A stretch of 64,000 nt of DNA from CAVVEC01 sp963747105 (GCA_963747105.1 CAVVEC010000016.1:992001-1056000), one strand, 5' to 3'. Counted from the stretch's first letter, positions 10,633-20,692 are shown. Notes: generated by a model not told the origin, from the letters alone. Made by a program: numbers and translations.

Positions 10633-12033
10633 ATGCCTGAGACCTGGAAACAGTGGGAAGGCCGGGAGATTAACGGGGAATTCCCGCTACGCCAGTATTT
10701 GGGCGGCTCGGACCACAGTGCCGTATTTCTCACGGAACATGGCGGACAGGAAGCTCAAAAGGCGGCCATCAAACTTGTCCCAGCTCGACCTGAGGACCCC
10801 GCACTGCAACTTTCCTGGTGGGGGCTGGCGGCGAAACTTTCTCATCCTCATTTACTGCGCCTTTTTCAAACGGGGCGTTGCCAGTTGGACGGCGCAGAAC
10901 TGCTCTACGTGGTAATGGAGTACGCCGAAGAAGATCTGTCTCAGATTCTTCCTGTCCGGTCGCTTACCCCCACGGAATCACGTAACATGCTCCAGCCGGT
11001 CCTCGACGTCCTGGCTTATCTTCACGGCAAAGGCTTTGTGCATGGTCACATAAAGCCTGCAAATATCATGGCCGTCGCTGATCAACTGAGAGTTTCGAGC
11101 GATGGGCTTTGCGGAGTGGGCGAGTTGAGTGGTGTCCTTGGCCCCCCCAGTCTTTACACGCCCCCCGAGATTGCAACCGGCGGGCCGATTTCACCATCCG
11201 CGGACGTTTGGTCCCTCGGTATGACCCTGGTTGAGGGCCTGACTCAGCATCTACCGGTCTGGCAGGAAGCGGATCAGCAGGATCCGGTCGTTCCGGCAAT
11301 AGTGCCAGCTCCATTTCTTGACATCGCGCGTCACTGCCTGCGTCGCAACCCTCAGCTGCGATGGACCGTGGCTGAGATTGCAGCGCATTTACAGCCTGCG
11401 TCGCCTGAACCCAGGAAAGGGATGACCGCCTCCCCCCCAACTGCGCCTGCAAACTGGCGTTATTGGACGGGGGCCGCAGCCGGGCTTGCGTTGCTGGCGA
11501 TGCTGGCGGGCACAGGGCTACTCAGTCGCCACCCGGAGGCTCGACACACCCCTTCCGTTACATCCGAACAGCCGCTGACCCAACCGAAGCCAGCACAATC
11601 GCCAGCGGATCATGGAACGGAGCCTTCTGCAGAAACAGCGGCAGACAAGGCGCATCAATCCAGGCGGACCGCTTCCGTGTCTGCTGTCAAAACCGCCGAG
11701 ACGGCGGGCGAAACTTCCACCCACCGCGCGGTTCCCGGCTCAGTTGGTCAGCAGGTAATGCCAGACGTGTCTCGGAATGCAAGAGCCACGATTCAAGGCA
11801 AGTTGAAGGTAAGGATAGAGGTTGCCGTTGATTCCTCAGGCGACGTGGTGGGAACCAAGTTCGTCTCCCGCGGACCAAGCCGGTATTTTGCGAATAAGGC
11901 TTTGCTGGCTGCGCAAAGATGGAAATTCACCCCACCCCAAGTTGACGGGCAAGCAGTGCGAAGCGAATGGATATTGCGATTTGAATTTGGCCGAGCTGGA
12001 ACTGGCGTCCATCCTGCCCAAACAAGTCCTTAG
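10633..12033 (+). CDS. pseudokinase-like protein fused to TonB-type C-terminal domain
   Basis: A 466-residue membrane protein. Residues about 15-255 have the Ser/Thr kinase fold: the VAIK lysine is kept (K47 in AAIKLVPA), YVVMEYAEEDLSQIL forms the hinge, and TPPEIA and SADVWSLGMTLVEGLT form the lower lobe. The catalytic loop reads HGHIKPANIM, with His at position 139 where HRD has Asp, and the DFG position reads DGL (about 157-159). That points to a weak or non-catalytic kinase. A membrane helix (about 277-299) leads to an Ala/Pro/Ser-rich spacer and a C-terminal domain (about 380-466) of TonB/energy-transducer type, with KVRIEVAVDSSGDVVGTKF and AAQRWKFTPPQVDGQAV. The start at 10633 is preferred over upstream 10576. 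Confidence 0.75.
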   Translation: MPETWKQWEGREINGEFPLRQYLGGSDHSAVFLTEHGGQEAQKAAIKLVPARPEDPALQLSWWGLAAKLSHPHLLRLFQTGRCQLDGAELLYVVMEYAEEDLSQILPVRSLTPTESRNMLQPVLDVLAYLHGKGFVHGHIKPANIMAVADQLRVSSDGLCGVGELSGVLGPPSLYTPPEIATGGPISPSADVWSLGMTLVEGLTQHLPVWQEADQQDPVVPAIVPAPFLDIARHCLRRNPQLRWTVAEIAAHLQPASPEPRKGMTASPPTAPANWRYWTGAAAGLALLAMLAGTGLLSRHPEARHTPSVTSEQPLTQPKPAQSPADHGTEPSAETAADKAHQSRRTASVSAVKTAETAGETSTHRAVPGSVGQQVMPDVSRNARATIQGKLKVRIEVAVDSSGDVVGTKFVSRGPSRYFANKALLAAQRWKFTPPQVDGQAVRSEWILRFEFGRAGTGVHPAQTSP

Positions 12034-12059
12034 TGGATGCGCGCGGTCAGAACTCGCGC

Positions 12060-13685
12060 TCACTCTTCCGTTGCGGGGATGAGCTGCAGTTGGACGCTTT
12101 GATGATCTCCCGCCGCGATGCTTACCGCTTTGCCACGATCTTCGTACAGCCGGAGAAAATCAGGGTCCATGTATGCATCACGCTCAATCTCCTCCCAGGC
12201 AAAGATCGTATAGTCCCCGGGAGCAATCCCCCGCAGCACAAATCGGCCGGCCTGGCTGCTCATGGATGTTTTGTAGTAGCGGGGCTGGCCTCGCCGATTG
12301 ACGTCGGGAACCAGCACGACGGTGGCGCCGGCGAAAGGCTGGTCATCATTGGATACGGTGCCGTCGATCTGCGCAGTCCCTGCGCTTAGAATCAGCTCCA
12401 GGCTGGGGACTGGGTGGGCACGAGTGACAGTGAGCCCGGTTTCCAGCACTTCCGACGCGCCACCGGCGTTGAGATAGAATCCCGGCGGGATGGGCGTGAC
12501 ATCGATGCGATAATTTCCTTCAGAAACATCGTGGAAGGTAAATGTGCCGTCCGGTTTCATCGTGGCGTCATAACTGTCGCCGATGTTTTCTGAACCGCCA
12601 AGCGGTTCCAACCCGACCGAGATCTGACTCACATCCGCGCTTGTCTTGCCTTCCACTCGCACATGCCCGGTGATGTCCATTCCCGGAGCAATCACAACCT
12701 CGACATTCGAAAGGTTTTCATCACCGACTTCAACCTGCGTTCGTCCTGAAATCGTTTTTCCGCTGTCGTTCTGGAACTGGGCGTTAAGCGCATAAGAACC
12801 GGGAGGAATGCCCAGGAACTGGAAGGTGCCCATGGGACCGGCGGAGGTCTGGGTACGCGAGAAGATTACACTTCCCCGGCTGCTCACTAGCGTAAGATCG
12901 GCTCCGGTACTCGGCCGAGAGGTGCGGGCATCAGTCACATGCCCGGTGATTTTGGCGGTGTGCACGGGCACATAGTTCATGTCCATTCCCGCGAGCTCTT
13001 GCCCCGCGTCAACCGTGAGTGCGGTCGAGCTGGATTGGTCGCTGGTGCCCGGATAATAGAGAGGAACGTAAGCTTTATCGGTTGCGGGCTTGATCGCCGG
13101 ACGATGAGTATACTTGGCGCGCAAATAATATTTTCCCGGAGTCAACCCCGCAATCCGGTACTCGCCGGCCGTGTTGGTCTGCACGTTGGCAACCTGGTGG
13201 AGTTCAAGCAGGCCGCTGCGATAGGAAGAACTTATCGCCTCCAGCGCTACGCCGGCGAGGGGTTTGCCGTCTCCGTCGGTGATGTGGCCGGCAATAATTC
13301 CGCCGGGCTGCAAGGAAATGACGACGTCGGTGATATGTTGTCCGGGAACCAGCAACACCACCGTGCCTCGGCGTCCCGGAAGACGGCGCTGATTCGGATA
13401 GCCATCGTGCGATGCCGAGAGAATGTATCGTCCAGCCGTCAGGCCCGAAAACACAAAGTGGCCGCTGGCATCTGAGTTCGCGGAGGTAGACGCAAGAGAC
13501 CTGGGCCCCGCGTTGGCCATCATTCCTCTCGCCGTGACTTCGGCCGCTCTTAAAGGCTGTTGCGTGCTGGCGTCCACTACCGTCCCCTCAATGATGCACT
13601 TCTGCGGAGCGTCTCCTGCGTTCTGCGCACTTAAGCCCGCCGCAAAAAGCAGGATCAAAAGTGTCGCCAGCGTGATTGTTCTCAT
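12060..13685 (-). CDS. secreted carboxypeptidase regulatory-like (CnaB-type) domain protein
   Basis: About 541 residues from the ATG at 13685, which opens with a clean signal peptide (MRTITLATLLILLFAAGLSA). The body is a string of immunoglobulin-like CnaB/carboxypeptidase-regulatory beta-sandwiches: GTVVDASTQQPLRAAEV, GHITDGDGKPLAGVALE, GHVTDARTSRPSTGAD and further repeats with GxYxLxA-type ends (such as AGRYILSASHDGYPNQ). Such proteins are very common in Acidobacteria, where they are thought to be envelope proteins, often without catalytic activity. There are no visible catalytic residues. The upstream reading from 13763 would bury the signal peptide. It is convergent with the pseudokinase gene (26 bp gap). 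Confidence 0.85.
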   Translation of the reverse strand: MRTITLATLLILLFAAGLSAQNAGDAPQKCIIEGTVVDASTQQPLRAAEVTARGMMANAGPRSLASTSANSDASGHFVFSGLTAGRYILSASHDGYPNQRRLPGRRGTVVLLVPGQHITDVVISLQPGGIIAGHITDGDGKPLAGVALEAISSSYRSGLLELHQVANVQTNTAGEYRIAGLTPGKYYLRAKYTHRPAIKPATDKAYVPLYYPGTSDQSSSTALTVDAGQELAGMDMNYVPVHTAKITGHVTDARTSRPSTGADLTLVSSRGSVIFSRTQTSAGPMGTFQFLGIPPGSYALNAQFQNDSGKTISGRTQVEVGDENLSNVEVVIAPGMDITGHVRVEGKTSADVSQISVGLEPLGGSENIGDSYDATMKPDGTFTFHDVSEGNYRIDVTPIPPGFYLNAGGASEVLETGLTVTRAHPVPSLELILSAGTAQIDGTVSNDDQPFAGATVVLVPDVNRRGQPRYYKTSMSSQAGRFVLRGIAPGDYTIFAWEEIERDAYMDPDFLRLYEDRGKAVSIAAGDHQSVQLQLIPATEE

Positions 13686-13983
13686 CGTGGTCGCCTTGAT
13701 TCTAATAGTGCGCAGGCTCTTGTGGGCAGGGAGACGGTCGCGGCTTCTTGAAAACCGAGGCATAGCGATGCAGGGTTGGGAGCGCGTGGATTCAACTCCG
13801 CCTGGCTAGATATTCTCTCACGCCGGGCAAAGTTCAAGCTGCTCAGAGTTCGGTGGCAGGAGTGGTCTGCGCAAGAATTTGCATGTTGACTAGCGACTTG
13901 TGAACCTTTCCCGGACCCGTCGGGCGATGTAGTAGAATGTGCTGCCCTGGGAAGTTGCCCGATTTTGACCTGCGGAATGCTTC

Positions 13984-16258
13984 ATGCCTGAACCTCTCGC
14001 CAAGAAAGTTCTGCTGATCGGCTGGGATGCGGCTGACTGGAAAGTTATCAACCCTCTGCTCGACCAGGGGCTCATGCCCACGCTGGACGATTTCGTCAAT
14101 CACGGCGTGATGGGGAACCTGGCAACGCTGCGGCCGATTCTCTCGCCGATGTTGTGGAACTCCATTGCCACCGGCAAACGGCCCGACAAGCACGGCATCC
14201 ACGGATTCATGGAGCCCGACCCGCATACCGGAGGCGTTCGCCCAGTCACCAGCACATCGCGCAAGGTAAAAGCAATTTGGAATATTCTCACCCAGCGCGG
14301 ATACAAGACCCACGTGCTCGGCTGGTTCGCCGGCCATCCCGCCGAACCGATCAACGGCATCTCGGTTTCTGACCTCTATCCTTACGCTTCCGCACCCCTC
14401 GATAAAGAGTGGCCATTGCCGCCGGGGGCGGTTTATCCGGAGAACATGCGGGAAACATTCGCCGAACTGCGCATGCATCCGGCAGAGGTTACCGAGGCGG
14501 CGATTCTCCCTTGGATTCCGCGCGCTGCGGAGATTGATCAGGAGAAAGACAAGGGACTGCAGTCGTTCGCCAAAATCCTGGCCGAGAACTGCTCCATCCA
14601 CAATGCCGCCACCTGGATCCTGCAGAATGAGCCGTGGGATTTCCTGGCGGTTTATTACAACGGGATCGATCACTTCTGCCACGGCTTTATGCACTACCAT
14701 CCTCCACGCATGGAAGGAATTCCAGAAGAGAAGTTCGAGATTTACAAGGACGTGGTCAACGGCGGCTACCGTTTTCACGACATGATGCTGGAAACCTTGC
14801 TCGAGCTAGCTGGACCTGACGCCACCGTGCTCCTGGTTTCCGACCATGGTTTCCACTCCGATCATTTGCGTCCGCGCGGTATCCCTGCGGAACCCGCAGG
14901 TCCTGCTGTGCAACATCGGCCGTTCGGAATCGTCTGCATGAAGGGGCCGCACATACAGCAGGACGAGCGCATCTACGGCGCTACTCTGCTGGACGTGACG
15001 CCGACCATCCTGACCCTGTTCGGATTGCCCGTAGGCGAGGACATGGATGGCCGGGTACTTGTGCAGGCCTTCGTAAAGCCACCGGAGGTTACGCGCATTC
15101 CCAGTTGGGAGAGTGAGCCTGGAGAATGCGGCATGCATCCTGCCGACTTACGCATGGATCCAGCCGGCCGCCCAAGCCGTGCTGCAGCAGTTTGTGGCGC
15201 TGGGATATATTCAGCCTCCAGGTGAAAATCAGGCGAAGGCGGTCGAGATGGCCGTGCGCGAGCAAAATTACAACCTCTCGCGCGTGTATCTGGATTCGGG
15301 GAACTATCATCAGGCGCTGCCGATACTCGAAGAGCTGGTGAACAAGTATCCGGACGAGATTCGCTTTCAACAGCATCTCGCCCATTGCTATTTAGCGCTC
15401 GGGCGGCGCGCGGAAGCCAAGGTCATTTTGGAGAAGCTCATTGTTTACGAACCCCCCAAGAGACCTGCCCCGGCTGGAAACAACGGCGGTGCAGCGGCCG
15501 CGCAGGCGGATGGAGAACCTCAGACGGACGAAGCGCAGATAGCCGAGCAAGAGCCTTTGCCTGCCGAACTGCAGGCGGCCGTGGAGTCCGCCGCAGTGGC
15601 CGAACCGCTTCCGCCGGCGGAACTACAGCCCGAATCCGCTGCAGCGCCTCCGCCGCCAGCCGACCTACATCAACCGCCCACGGAAGACGACTCGGCTGCC
15701 GCCGACAAGACGCCCCGGCCTCGCCCGTGGGCGGATCTGCTGATGGGCATCATTCACTTTGAAGAAGGAAACATGGACGAGGCGCTGGCCTGCTTGCTGA
15801 AAGCGGAGCAATCCGACCCGCGCTTGCCCAACTTGCATCTCAGGATCGGTGAAACCTATCTGCGGCGCAAGCGCATCGACGATGCCGAGCGCGCCTTCCA
15901 GCAAGCTCTGGAGATTGATGGCGACAGTCCTGAAGCGCACTTGGGTCTGGCCATGGTCCGCCTTCGCCAGCGCCGAAATGAAGAAGCAGCGGAGCAAGCT
16001 CTCCTGGCAGTAGGCCTGCAGCATTTCCTCCCCCTGGGCCATTTCTATCTGGGCGTTGCACTGGCGCGGCTCGGGCATCGTCATCGCGCTACGCTGGCCT
16101 TTGAGACGGCGGTTGGAATGCTTCCCGGACTGCTGGCCGCCCATCGCTGGCTGGGAGCTTTGTACAGCCAGCCCGGAGGAGATCTGGAAAAAGCCATGCA
16201 GCACCGCAATCTTTACGTCCAGCTCACCCAGCAACGCAAGGCGCGGGTGCAGGCTTGA
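13984..16258 (+). CDS. alkaline phosphatase/phosphodiesterase-type enzyme fused to TPR domain (one frameshift)
   Basis: The N-terminal about 370 residues form a metal-dependent phosphodiesterase/nucleotide-pyrophosphatase fold: KKVLLIGWDAADWKVINPLL carries the first metal Asp, PTLDDFVNHGVMGNL and SPMLWNSIATGKRPDKHGI the nucleophile region, and LLVSDHGFHSDHLRP the late metal ligands. After the frame break at about 15155-15170, four or more tetratricopeptide repeats follow (NYNLSRVYLDSGNYHQALPI; MDEALACLLKAEQSDP; AERAFQQALEIDGDSPEAHL), with a Pro/Ala-rich linker at about 15480-15720. Continuity across the break (MDP to AAQAVLQQFVALGYI) suggests one polypeptide. The substrate is unknown; a nucleotide, phospholipid or sugar-phosphate are all possible. 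Confidence 0.78.
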
Positions 16259-16271
16259 GGAGACCGCCCAT

Positions 16272-16385
16272 CCGGCGTCATCCCGAACCGCGGTGCAGTT
16301 CAGCCGCGGGGGGATCTCCCAGGCGGCAAGACGGATGGTGAGACTCCTGGCTCCGCCGGAAAAACGGCTCTCCGGATGATGCCGG
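16272..16385. repeat. imperfect inverted repeat element
   Basis: CCGGCGTCATCCCGA (16272-16286) and TCCGGATGATGCCGG (16371-16385) are near-perfect inverse copies (13 of 15 positions) that bound a 114-nt element. It resembles, in the TCATCC core, other palindromic elements in this window. Confidence 0.65.
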
Positions 16386-16540
16386 GAAAGAAGGCTTAAC
16401 TTGGGCCACCACCGCAGAATCTTTCATCTTGACGCGGCTCCGGGTAACCAGGATAATGTTTGGCCTACGGTCTCCCTCCGTCTCATATCCAAGGATATGA
16501 AGTATTTCAGCGCACTCAATTAAGTTCTGGAAGGAGAGTT

Positions 16541-17263
16541 ATGATTCGCCCCAACCCCCGACGCTCAGACGCAAGACCGAAGCGTGTACTCACTCGGCTC
16601 GGAGCCAAACTCGACAAAAATCTTATCGCCTACGCAGCGGCGGCAACGGCTGCCGGCGTAGCTGCCATCGCAGGCGCTCGGCCGGCGGAGGCCAAGATCA
16701 TCTACAAGGCCGCTAACATCCCAGTTAATGAAACGACTGGAGTTGTTAACCTTGATCTTAATCGCGACGGGATCAACGATTTTGCTTTCTCTGCCTTCTA
16801 TTATCGAAGCGGACGCGAAAGGCGTCCACCGGAGGGATACCACTATAGCTCAGGGTTGCAGGTTTCCCCCGCCCAGCAATCGAATCGCCTTGTGGCGGTG
16901 AAAAGCCAGGGAATATTTTGCGCAGCGGAGCTGCCCAAAGGGCGCAGGGTCGGACCTGGCGCAAGGTTCCAGCCTGGCCTCTCGGCATTGTTCATGGCGG
17001 ACGCGGGCGGAGGTTTAACTTCCACCAGCGGCTTTCACGTCTGTCCGTGGGGACAGGCGAATGAGGCCTATCTTGGGCTGAAGTTCGCGTTCAACGGGAA
17101 GGTTCACTTCGGTTGGGTGCGCTTCAAAATGCTCCCTGAGCAAGCGGGGTTTGGAGGCGCCATCACCGGGTACGCGTACGAAACGGTGCCGAACAAGCCG
17201 ATCTTGACCGGCAAGCAAAAGGGCCCGGCGAGCCTGGGTGCGCTGGCAGCGGGTGTGCGTTAG
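16541..17263 (+). CDS. secreted protein of unknown function
   Basis: A 240-residue protein from the ATG at 16541, with AAGGAG about 5 nt upstream. The N-terminus is Arg-rich followed by an Ala-rich hydrophobic segment ending in a signal-like ARPAEA (about residue 49), so a long Tat/Sec-type signal is likely. The mature part has NLDLNRDGINDFAFSAFYY, which resembles a calcium-binding VCBS/dockerin-like loop, and a C-terminal beta-rich portion ending in GALAAGVR. No enzyme family was recognised. I infer an envelope or exported role. It precedes the sulfotransferase-like gene by 9 bp, so they may be co-transcribed. Confidence 0.6.
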   Translation: MIRPNPRRSDARPKRVLTRLGAKLDKNLIAYAAAATAAGVAAIAGARPAEAKIIYKAANIPVNETTGVVNLDLNRDGINDFAFSAFYYRSGRERRPPEGYHYSSGLQVSPAQQSNRLVAVKSQGIFCAAELPKGRRVGPGARFQPGLSALFMADAGGGLTSTSGFHVCPWGQANEAYLGLKFAFNGKVHFGWVRFKMLPEQAGFGGAITGYAYETVPNKPILTGKQKGPASLGALAAGVR

Positions 17264-17272
17264 GCTCAACTC

Positions 17273-17836
17273 GTGATCACGATCGTTTCCGGCTTGCCGC
17301 GCTCCGGCACATCGCTCATGATGCAGATGCTCGCTGTCGGCGGAATGCCGGTAGTGAGCGATGGCGAGCGCAAGGCCGACCCCGATAATCCTCGCGGATA
17401 CTACGAGTGGGAACGAATCAAGCTCCTGCCACAGCAACCAGATCTGATCGCCGAAGCCGAAGACAAAGTGGTGAAGGTGATCTCACAACTGCTCTTCGCG
17501 CTTCCAGCCGGGCACGCCTATCAGATCGTTTTCATGGAGCGTCCACTGCCCGAAGTGGTGGCCTCGCAGGCTGAAATGATCCGGCGAAGAGGAACCTCCG
17601 GCGCCGCTTTGCCCCCGGCAGCGCTGATCGCGGGACTGGGCGCTCACTTGAATCAAGTGAACGCCTGGCTCAAGGGGAAGCCCGACATCCTGGTCTGTCG
17701 CGTGGGATATCACGAGGTGCTGCGCGACCCGCTTCCAACCGCAGAGAAGATCCAAGCCTTCCTGGGCCGCGCTCTGGATCTCGAAGCCATGGCGCGGCAA
17801 GTAGATTCCTCGCTCTACCGCCAACGCTCCGCCTGA
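17273..17836 (+). CDS. sulfotransferase-like P-loop protein
   Basis: A 187-residue cytosolic protein starting at GTG 17273 (ITIVSGLPRSGTSLMMQMLA). The PRSGTS loop is the 5'-phosphosulfate-binding motif of PAPS-dependent sulfotransferases, and VFMERPLPEVVASQ and CRVGYHEVLRDP occupy the positions of the 3'-phosphate-binding strand. The protein is shorter than most cytosolic sulfotransferases (about 250-300 residues), so the acceptor-binding part is reduced; it could be a small or truncated member. The acceptor is unknown. Confidence 0.72.
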   Translation: MITIVSGLPRSGTSLMMQMLAVGGMPVVSDGERKADPDNPRGYYEWERIKLLPQQPDLIAEAEDKVVKVISQLLFALPAGHAYQIVFMERPLPEVVASQAEMIRRRGTSGAALPPAALIAGLGAHLNQVNAWLKGKPDILVCRVGYHEVLRDPLPTAEKIQAFLGRALDLEAMARQVDSSLYRQRSA

Positions 17837-17848
17837 ATCGCTCTCCTC

Positions 17849-19543
17849 TTACCGCCCGAGAAATTTTTCCAGGGTCGCGAGTTCGGTTTCCGCAAGGTCG
17901 GAATACTTCTTGGCGTTCTTGGTGTCTTGATTCTCTAATGCCTGCTGCGCCTTCGCCAAGTGCGTCTTCATGAGCTCCTGTGTGGAGACGATGTCGCCGC
18001 GAAGTCCGTATCCCTGCGCGTTCTGTTGCCGCTGCAAATTGTCCAGGCTGCTGCCCACCGCAGTAGCGCGGCTGGAAAGTTGATCCACCTGCTGTTCCAG
18101 TTCTTCCAGTTCAGCCGCCTTTGCCGCTTTCTCCTGCGCCGCCGCGTTGGCGTCGGAGGCCCGGGCCCGTTTCCCGGCATTGACCACGGGCGTGCTCGGG
18201 CTGGAGGCTGCAGGCTGAACCTCCGTCGGGGCCGCACCATTGTCGCCAGCGCCCGCGGCTGGGGCTTCAGCTGGCTGAGTTGCATCGGCAGCCGGGGGCG
18301 CTGACGGATTCGCCGTGTCCGTGGTCTGAGCGGCTGGAGCAGCGGTTGCGTCGCCACTCGTAGCACCGGCGGAGCTGGATGGCGTGCTTGGCGTTTGCTG
18401 CTGGGTAGTATTGGATTGCTCACTGGCTCCCGTTTTATTCCGGCGCGGGATGTAAATTCCGGCCGCGACCAGCACAACCAGCACCAGCAATGCTCCCATT
18501 GTCATGTACAGCCCACGATGTCCGCCGGGTTTGGGGGAAAGCTGCATGGCGCTGGGAACCGGTTGGACCTGAGGCGGCGGGGCCATGGGCGCTGGCGTCT
18601 GCATCGTCGCCGTGGGCAGGTCATTGATTGAAGCCGGTGGAGTTGCACTCTGAGGAGGCGGAGCGGCCACCGCAGGAGCAATCATCGCTGTTGCGGTCTG
18701 GGCGGCACGGCTCGTCGCGGGCAAAGCGCTCCGGACACTGTTCAAGGCGTTGCGGAAAGCATCCGCTGACTGGAAGCGCTGCGCCGGCTCTTTAGCGATG
18801 GCAAGCAGGATGATCTCGTTGAGCGCCGCCGGCAAATCGGACCGCACTTCGATGGGTGGCTTCGGTGGCTGTTGCAGATGAGCAGCCATGAGGGAATAGT
18901 CGCTGTCCGCCCGGAACGGCCGCGCTCCCGTAACCATCTCATAGAGCGAAACCCCGACCGAGTACAGATCGGAACGTGCGTCCGTGGGCTGACCCTTTAC
19001 CTGCTCAGGGGACATGTAATAGAGCGAACCCAGGGTGGTGCCGGTTTTCGTCAGGCCGGGTTCGTTGCCGGAGCGTGCAATGCCGAAATCCATGAGCTTC
19101 ACAACCCCCGCCGGAGTCAACATCATATTGGCAGGCTTGATGTCACGATGGATAACGTTCTGCTTGTGAGCGTAGCTCAGCGCGTTCAAGGCCTGATCAA
19201 TGTAGTTCAAAGCGTCAGCAACCGGTATGGCCCCTCCTTCCAGACGCGTGGCTAACGTGATGCCATCCACGTACTCCATAACCATCACCAATTGGTTGTC
19301 CAGCGTGAGCGCGGTACGCAACGCGGCAATATTGGGATGGTTAAGGGTGGCCAGAACCTTGATCTCCCGCAAAAAACGGTCCGCCAGATCCTGCCGTCCG
19401 GCTAAGTCGGGAAGCAGAATCTTCATCGCCTCGACGCGGTCAGAGATCACATTCCGCACCTTGAAGACTTTGCCCATTCCGCCACTGCCCAGAACCCCAA
19501 GAATCTCGTAGTCCCCAATTCGCTTACCGGTTTCTTCGCTCAT
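17849..19543 (-). CDS. Ser/Thr protein kinase with one membrane segment and C-terminal coiled coil
   Basis: A 564-residue Hanks-type kinase. The kinase domain (about 10-270) is complete: glycine loop VLGSGGMGKVFKV, K41 in EAMKILLPD, HRD at 132-134 in VIHRDIKPANMML, DFG at 152-154 in KLMDFGIARSG, and the activation segment ending in YYMSPEQVKGQPTDARSD. A Pro/Gln-rich linker is followed by a transmembrane helix (about 346-366) and an Ala/Thr/Pro-rich extracytoplasmic part, and then a predicted coiled coil (about 470-564) rich in Glu, Gln and Leu. The kinase is inward-facing with a sensor-like coiled coil outside. The upstream gene on the same strand is the CsgG-like protein (102 bp gap). Confidence 0.9.
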   Translation of the reverse strand: MSEETGKRIGDYEILGVLGSGGMGKVFKVRNVISDRVEAMKILLPDLAGRQDLADRFLREIKVLATLNHPNIAALRTALTLDNQLVMVMEYVDGITLATRLEGGAIPVADALNYIDQALNALSYAHKQNVIHRDIKPANMMLTPAGVVKLMDFGIARSGNEPGLTKTGTTLGSLYYMSPEQVKGQPTDARSDLYSVGVSLYEMVTGARPFRADSDYSLMAAHLQQPPKPPIEVRSDLPAALNEIILLAIAKEPAQRFQSADAFRNALNSVRSALPATSRAAQTATAMIAPAVAAPPPQSATPPASINDLPTATMQTPAPMAPPPQVQPVPSAMQLSPKPGGHRGLYMTMGALLVLVVLVAAGIYIPRRNKTGASEQSNTTQQQTPSTPSSSAGATSGDATAAPAAQTTDTANPSAPPAADATQPAEAPAAGAGDNGAAPTEVQPAASSPSTPVVNAGKRARASDANAAAQEKAAKAAELEELEQQVDQLSSRATAVGSSLDNLQRQQNAQGYGLRGDIVSTQELMKTHLAKAQQALENQDTKNAKKYSDLAETELATLEKFLGR

Positions 19544-19645
19544 AGCAAAACTCCCTTGGCCCTACTCGCTGACTTCGCAAGTGAGCGTATCTGCCCGGGG
19601 ATCCAGGTGTTTGCAAAAACGTGGAACCTGCGAGCGTTACACAGA

Positions 19646-20692
19646 TTACTGGCTCTTCGCCGCATCCCCGACCTTGGCTGGAGAACTGCCGGCATAGTTT
19701 GCGGTAGCCGACTGCTCATCCACGTCGGTGATGGTGGCGGTGCCCATCTTGTTCGTAATCGTCCGGAGCACCTTTCCCGTGGTCGGATCTTTCACGGTCT
19801 TGATGGGCCGGCTGATGTCTACGGTGTCTCCGACCTTGACCCCATCTTTTCGGCCTATGTTCAGGACCAATGTGCTGCCGGTGACATCGGCGACCAGACC
19901 GTTGAATTCGATCTTGCGGGTGGGCAGCGCCTCCGCCTTGTCATCGAGTTGCTGACCCATGGAATCTACGGCCTTATGGACGGCTTCGCCAAGTATCGTT
20001 TCGCCGAAATTCGCGCTGCTCATGTCGAAGGCGCCGCCGCCGCCACTACCACCGCCGCCTCCTGCGCCGAGCAATGAAGTCCCGGAACGGGTGGACTCTC
20101 CCGTGCCAGTCACAGCCGCCAGAATTTCAGCCGTGGTGGTGTCCACCAGGCGGCAGGTAACCCCCACAACCGCTTTGGCATTGCGCCTCGAAACACCGCC
20201 TAAGCCAAACTTGCTGCCGTAGCCGCCAAATCCACCGCCCCCGACCGAAGTGTTCTTGTCATCGCGGCCGAACTGGGTGATGGTGCCGGTAATGATGGCG
20301 TCCACTCCAAGAATGCGGCCGATCTTGGCGGCGCTGCTGGAGTCCGCGCGGTCGCTGTTGGAAAAGTTCTGCTCGCCCAGAACCTTATCCAGGGCATTGC
20401 GCTCGATGACCGAGTACTTGCCGTCCTGAACCAGTTTCTGAACCAGAAGGTCAGAAATGCCTTTCCCCACATCCTGGTTCGCTCCGAAAATAGCGGCCAC
20501 GGAACTTTGTACCGTACCGTAGTCAAAACTGAGCACAGCCACGCGCTTCTTCTGCTGCGCGACGCTCGCCGAAAGCAGAGCGCAAACCAAAACGCACACC
20601 ACGCAGGAAGCGCGAAACAGATTTACCGTTCGAAAAGGTCCGAAATCATTCGTGCTCGCAACGGAACTGCGAGCCGTCTTCTTGGTCGCCAT
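19646..20692 (-). CDS. CsgG-like lipoprotein/periplasmic protein
   Basis: A protein of about 348 residues from ATG 20692, with GGAGGG upstream. A signal segment (VVCVLVCALLSASVA) is followed by a CsgG-type domain: RVAVLSFDYGTVQ, GISDLLVQKLVQDGKYSVIERNALDKVLGEQ, KIGRILGVDAIITGTITQFG and GVTCRLVDTTTAEILAAVTG. A Gly-rich stretch near position 210 (LLGAGGGGGSGGGG) precedes a C-terminal beta-rich domain with GSTLVLNIGRKDGVKVGDTV, similar to domains that bind peptidoglycan or chaperones. CsgG forms secretion pores for curli subunits, but no csgA/B/E/F genes lie nearby; the family also includes generic lipoproteins (LpoB-like). An export or envelope role is likely. Confidence 0.7.
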   Translation of the reverse strand: MATKKTARSSVASTNDFGPFRTVNLFRASCVVCVLVCALLSASVAQQKKRVAVLSFDYGTVQSSVAAIFGANQDVGKGISDLLVQKLVQDGKYSVIERNALDKVLGEQNFSNSDRADSSSAAKIGRILGVDAIITGTITQFGRDDKNTSVGGGGFGGYGSKFGLGGVSRRNAKAVVGVTCRLVDTTTAEILAAVTGTGESTRSGTSLLGAGGGGGSGGGGAFDMSSANFGETILGEAVHKAVDSMGQQLDDKAEALPTRKIEFNGLVADVTGSTLVLNIGRKDGVKVGDTVDISRPIKTVKDPTTGKVLRTITNKMGTATITDVDEQSATANYAGSSPAKVGDAAKSQ

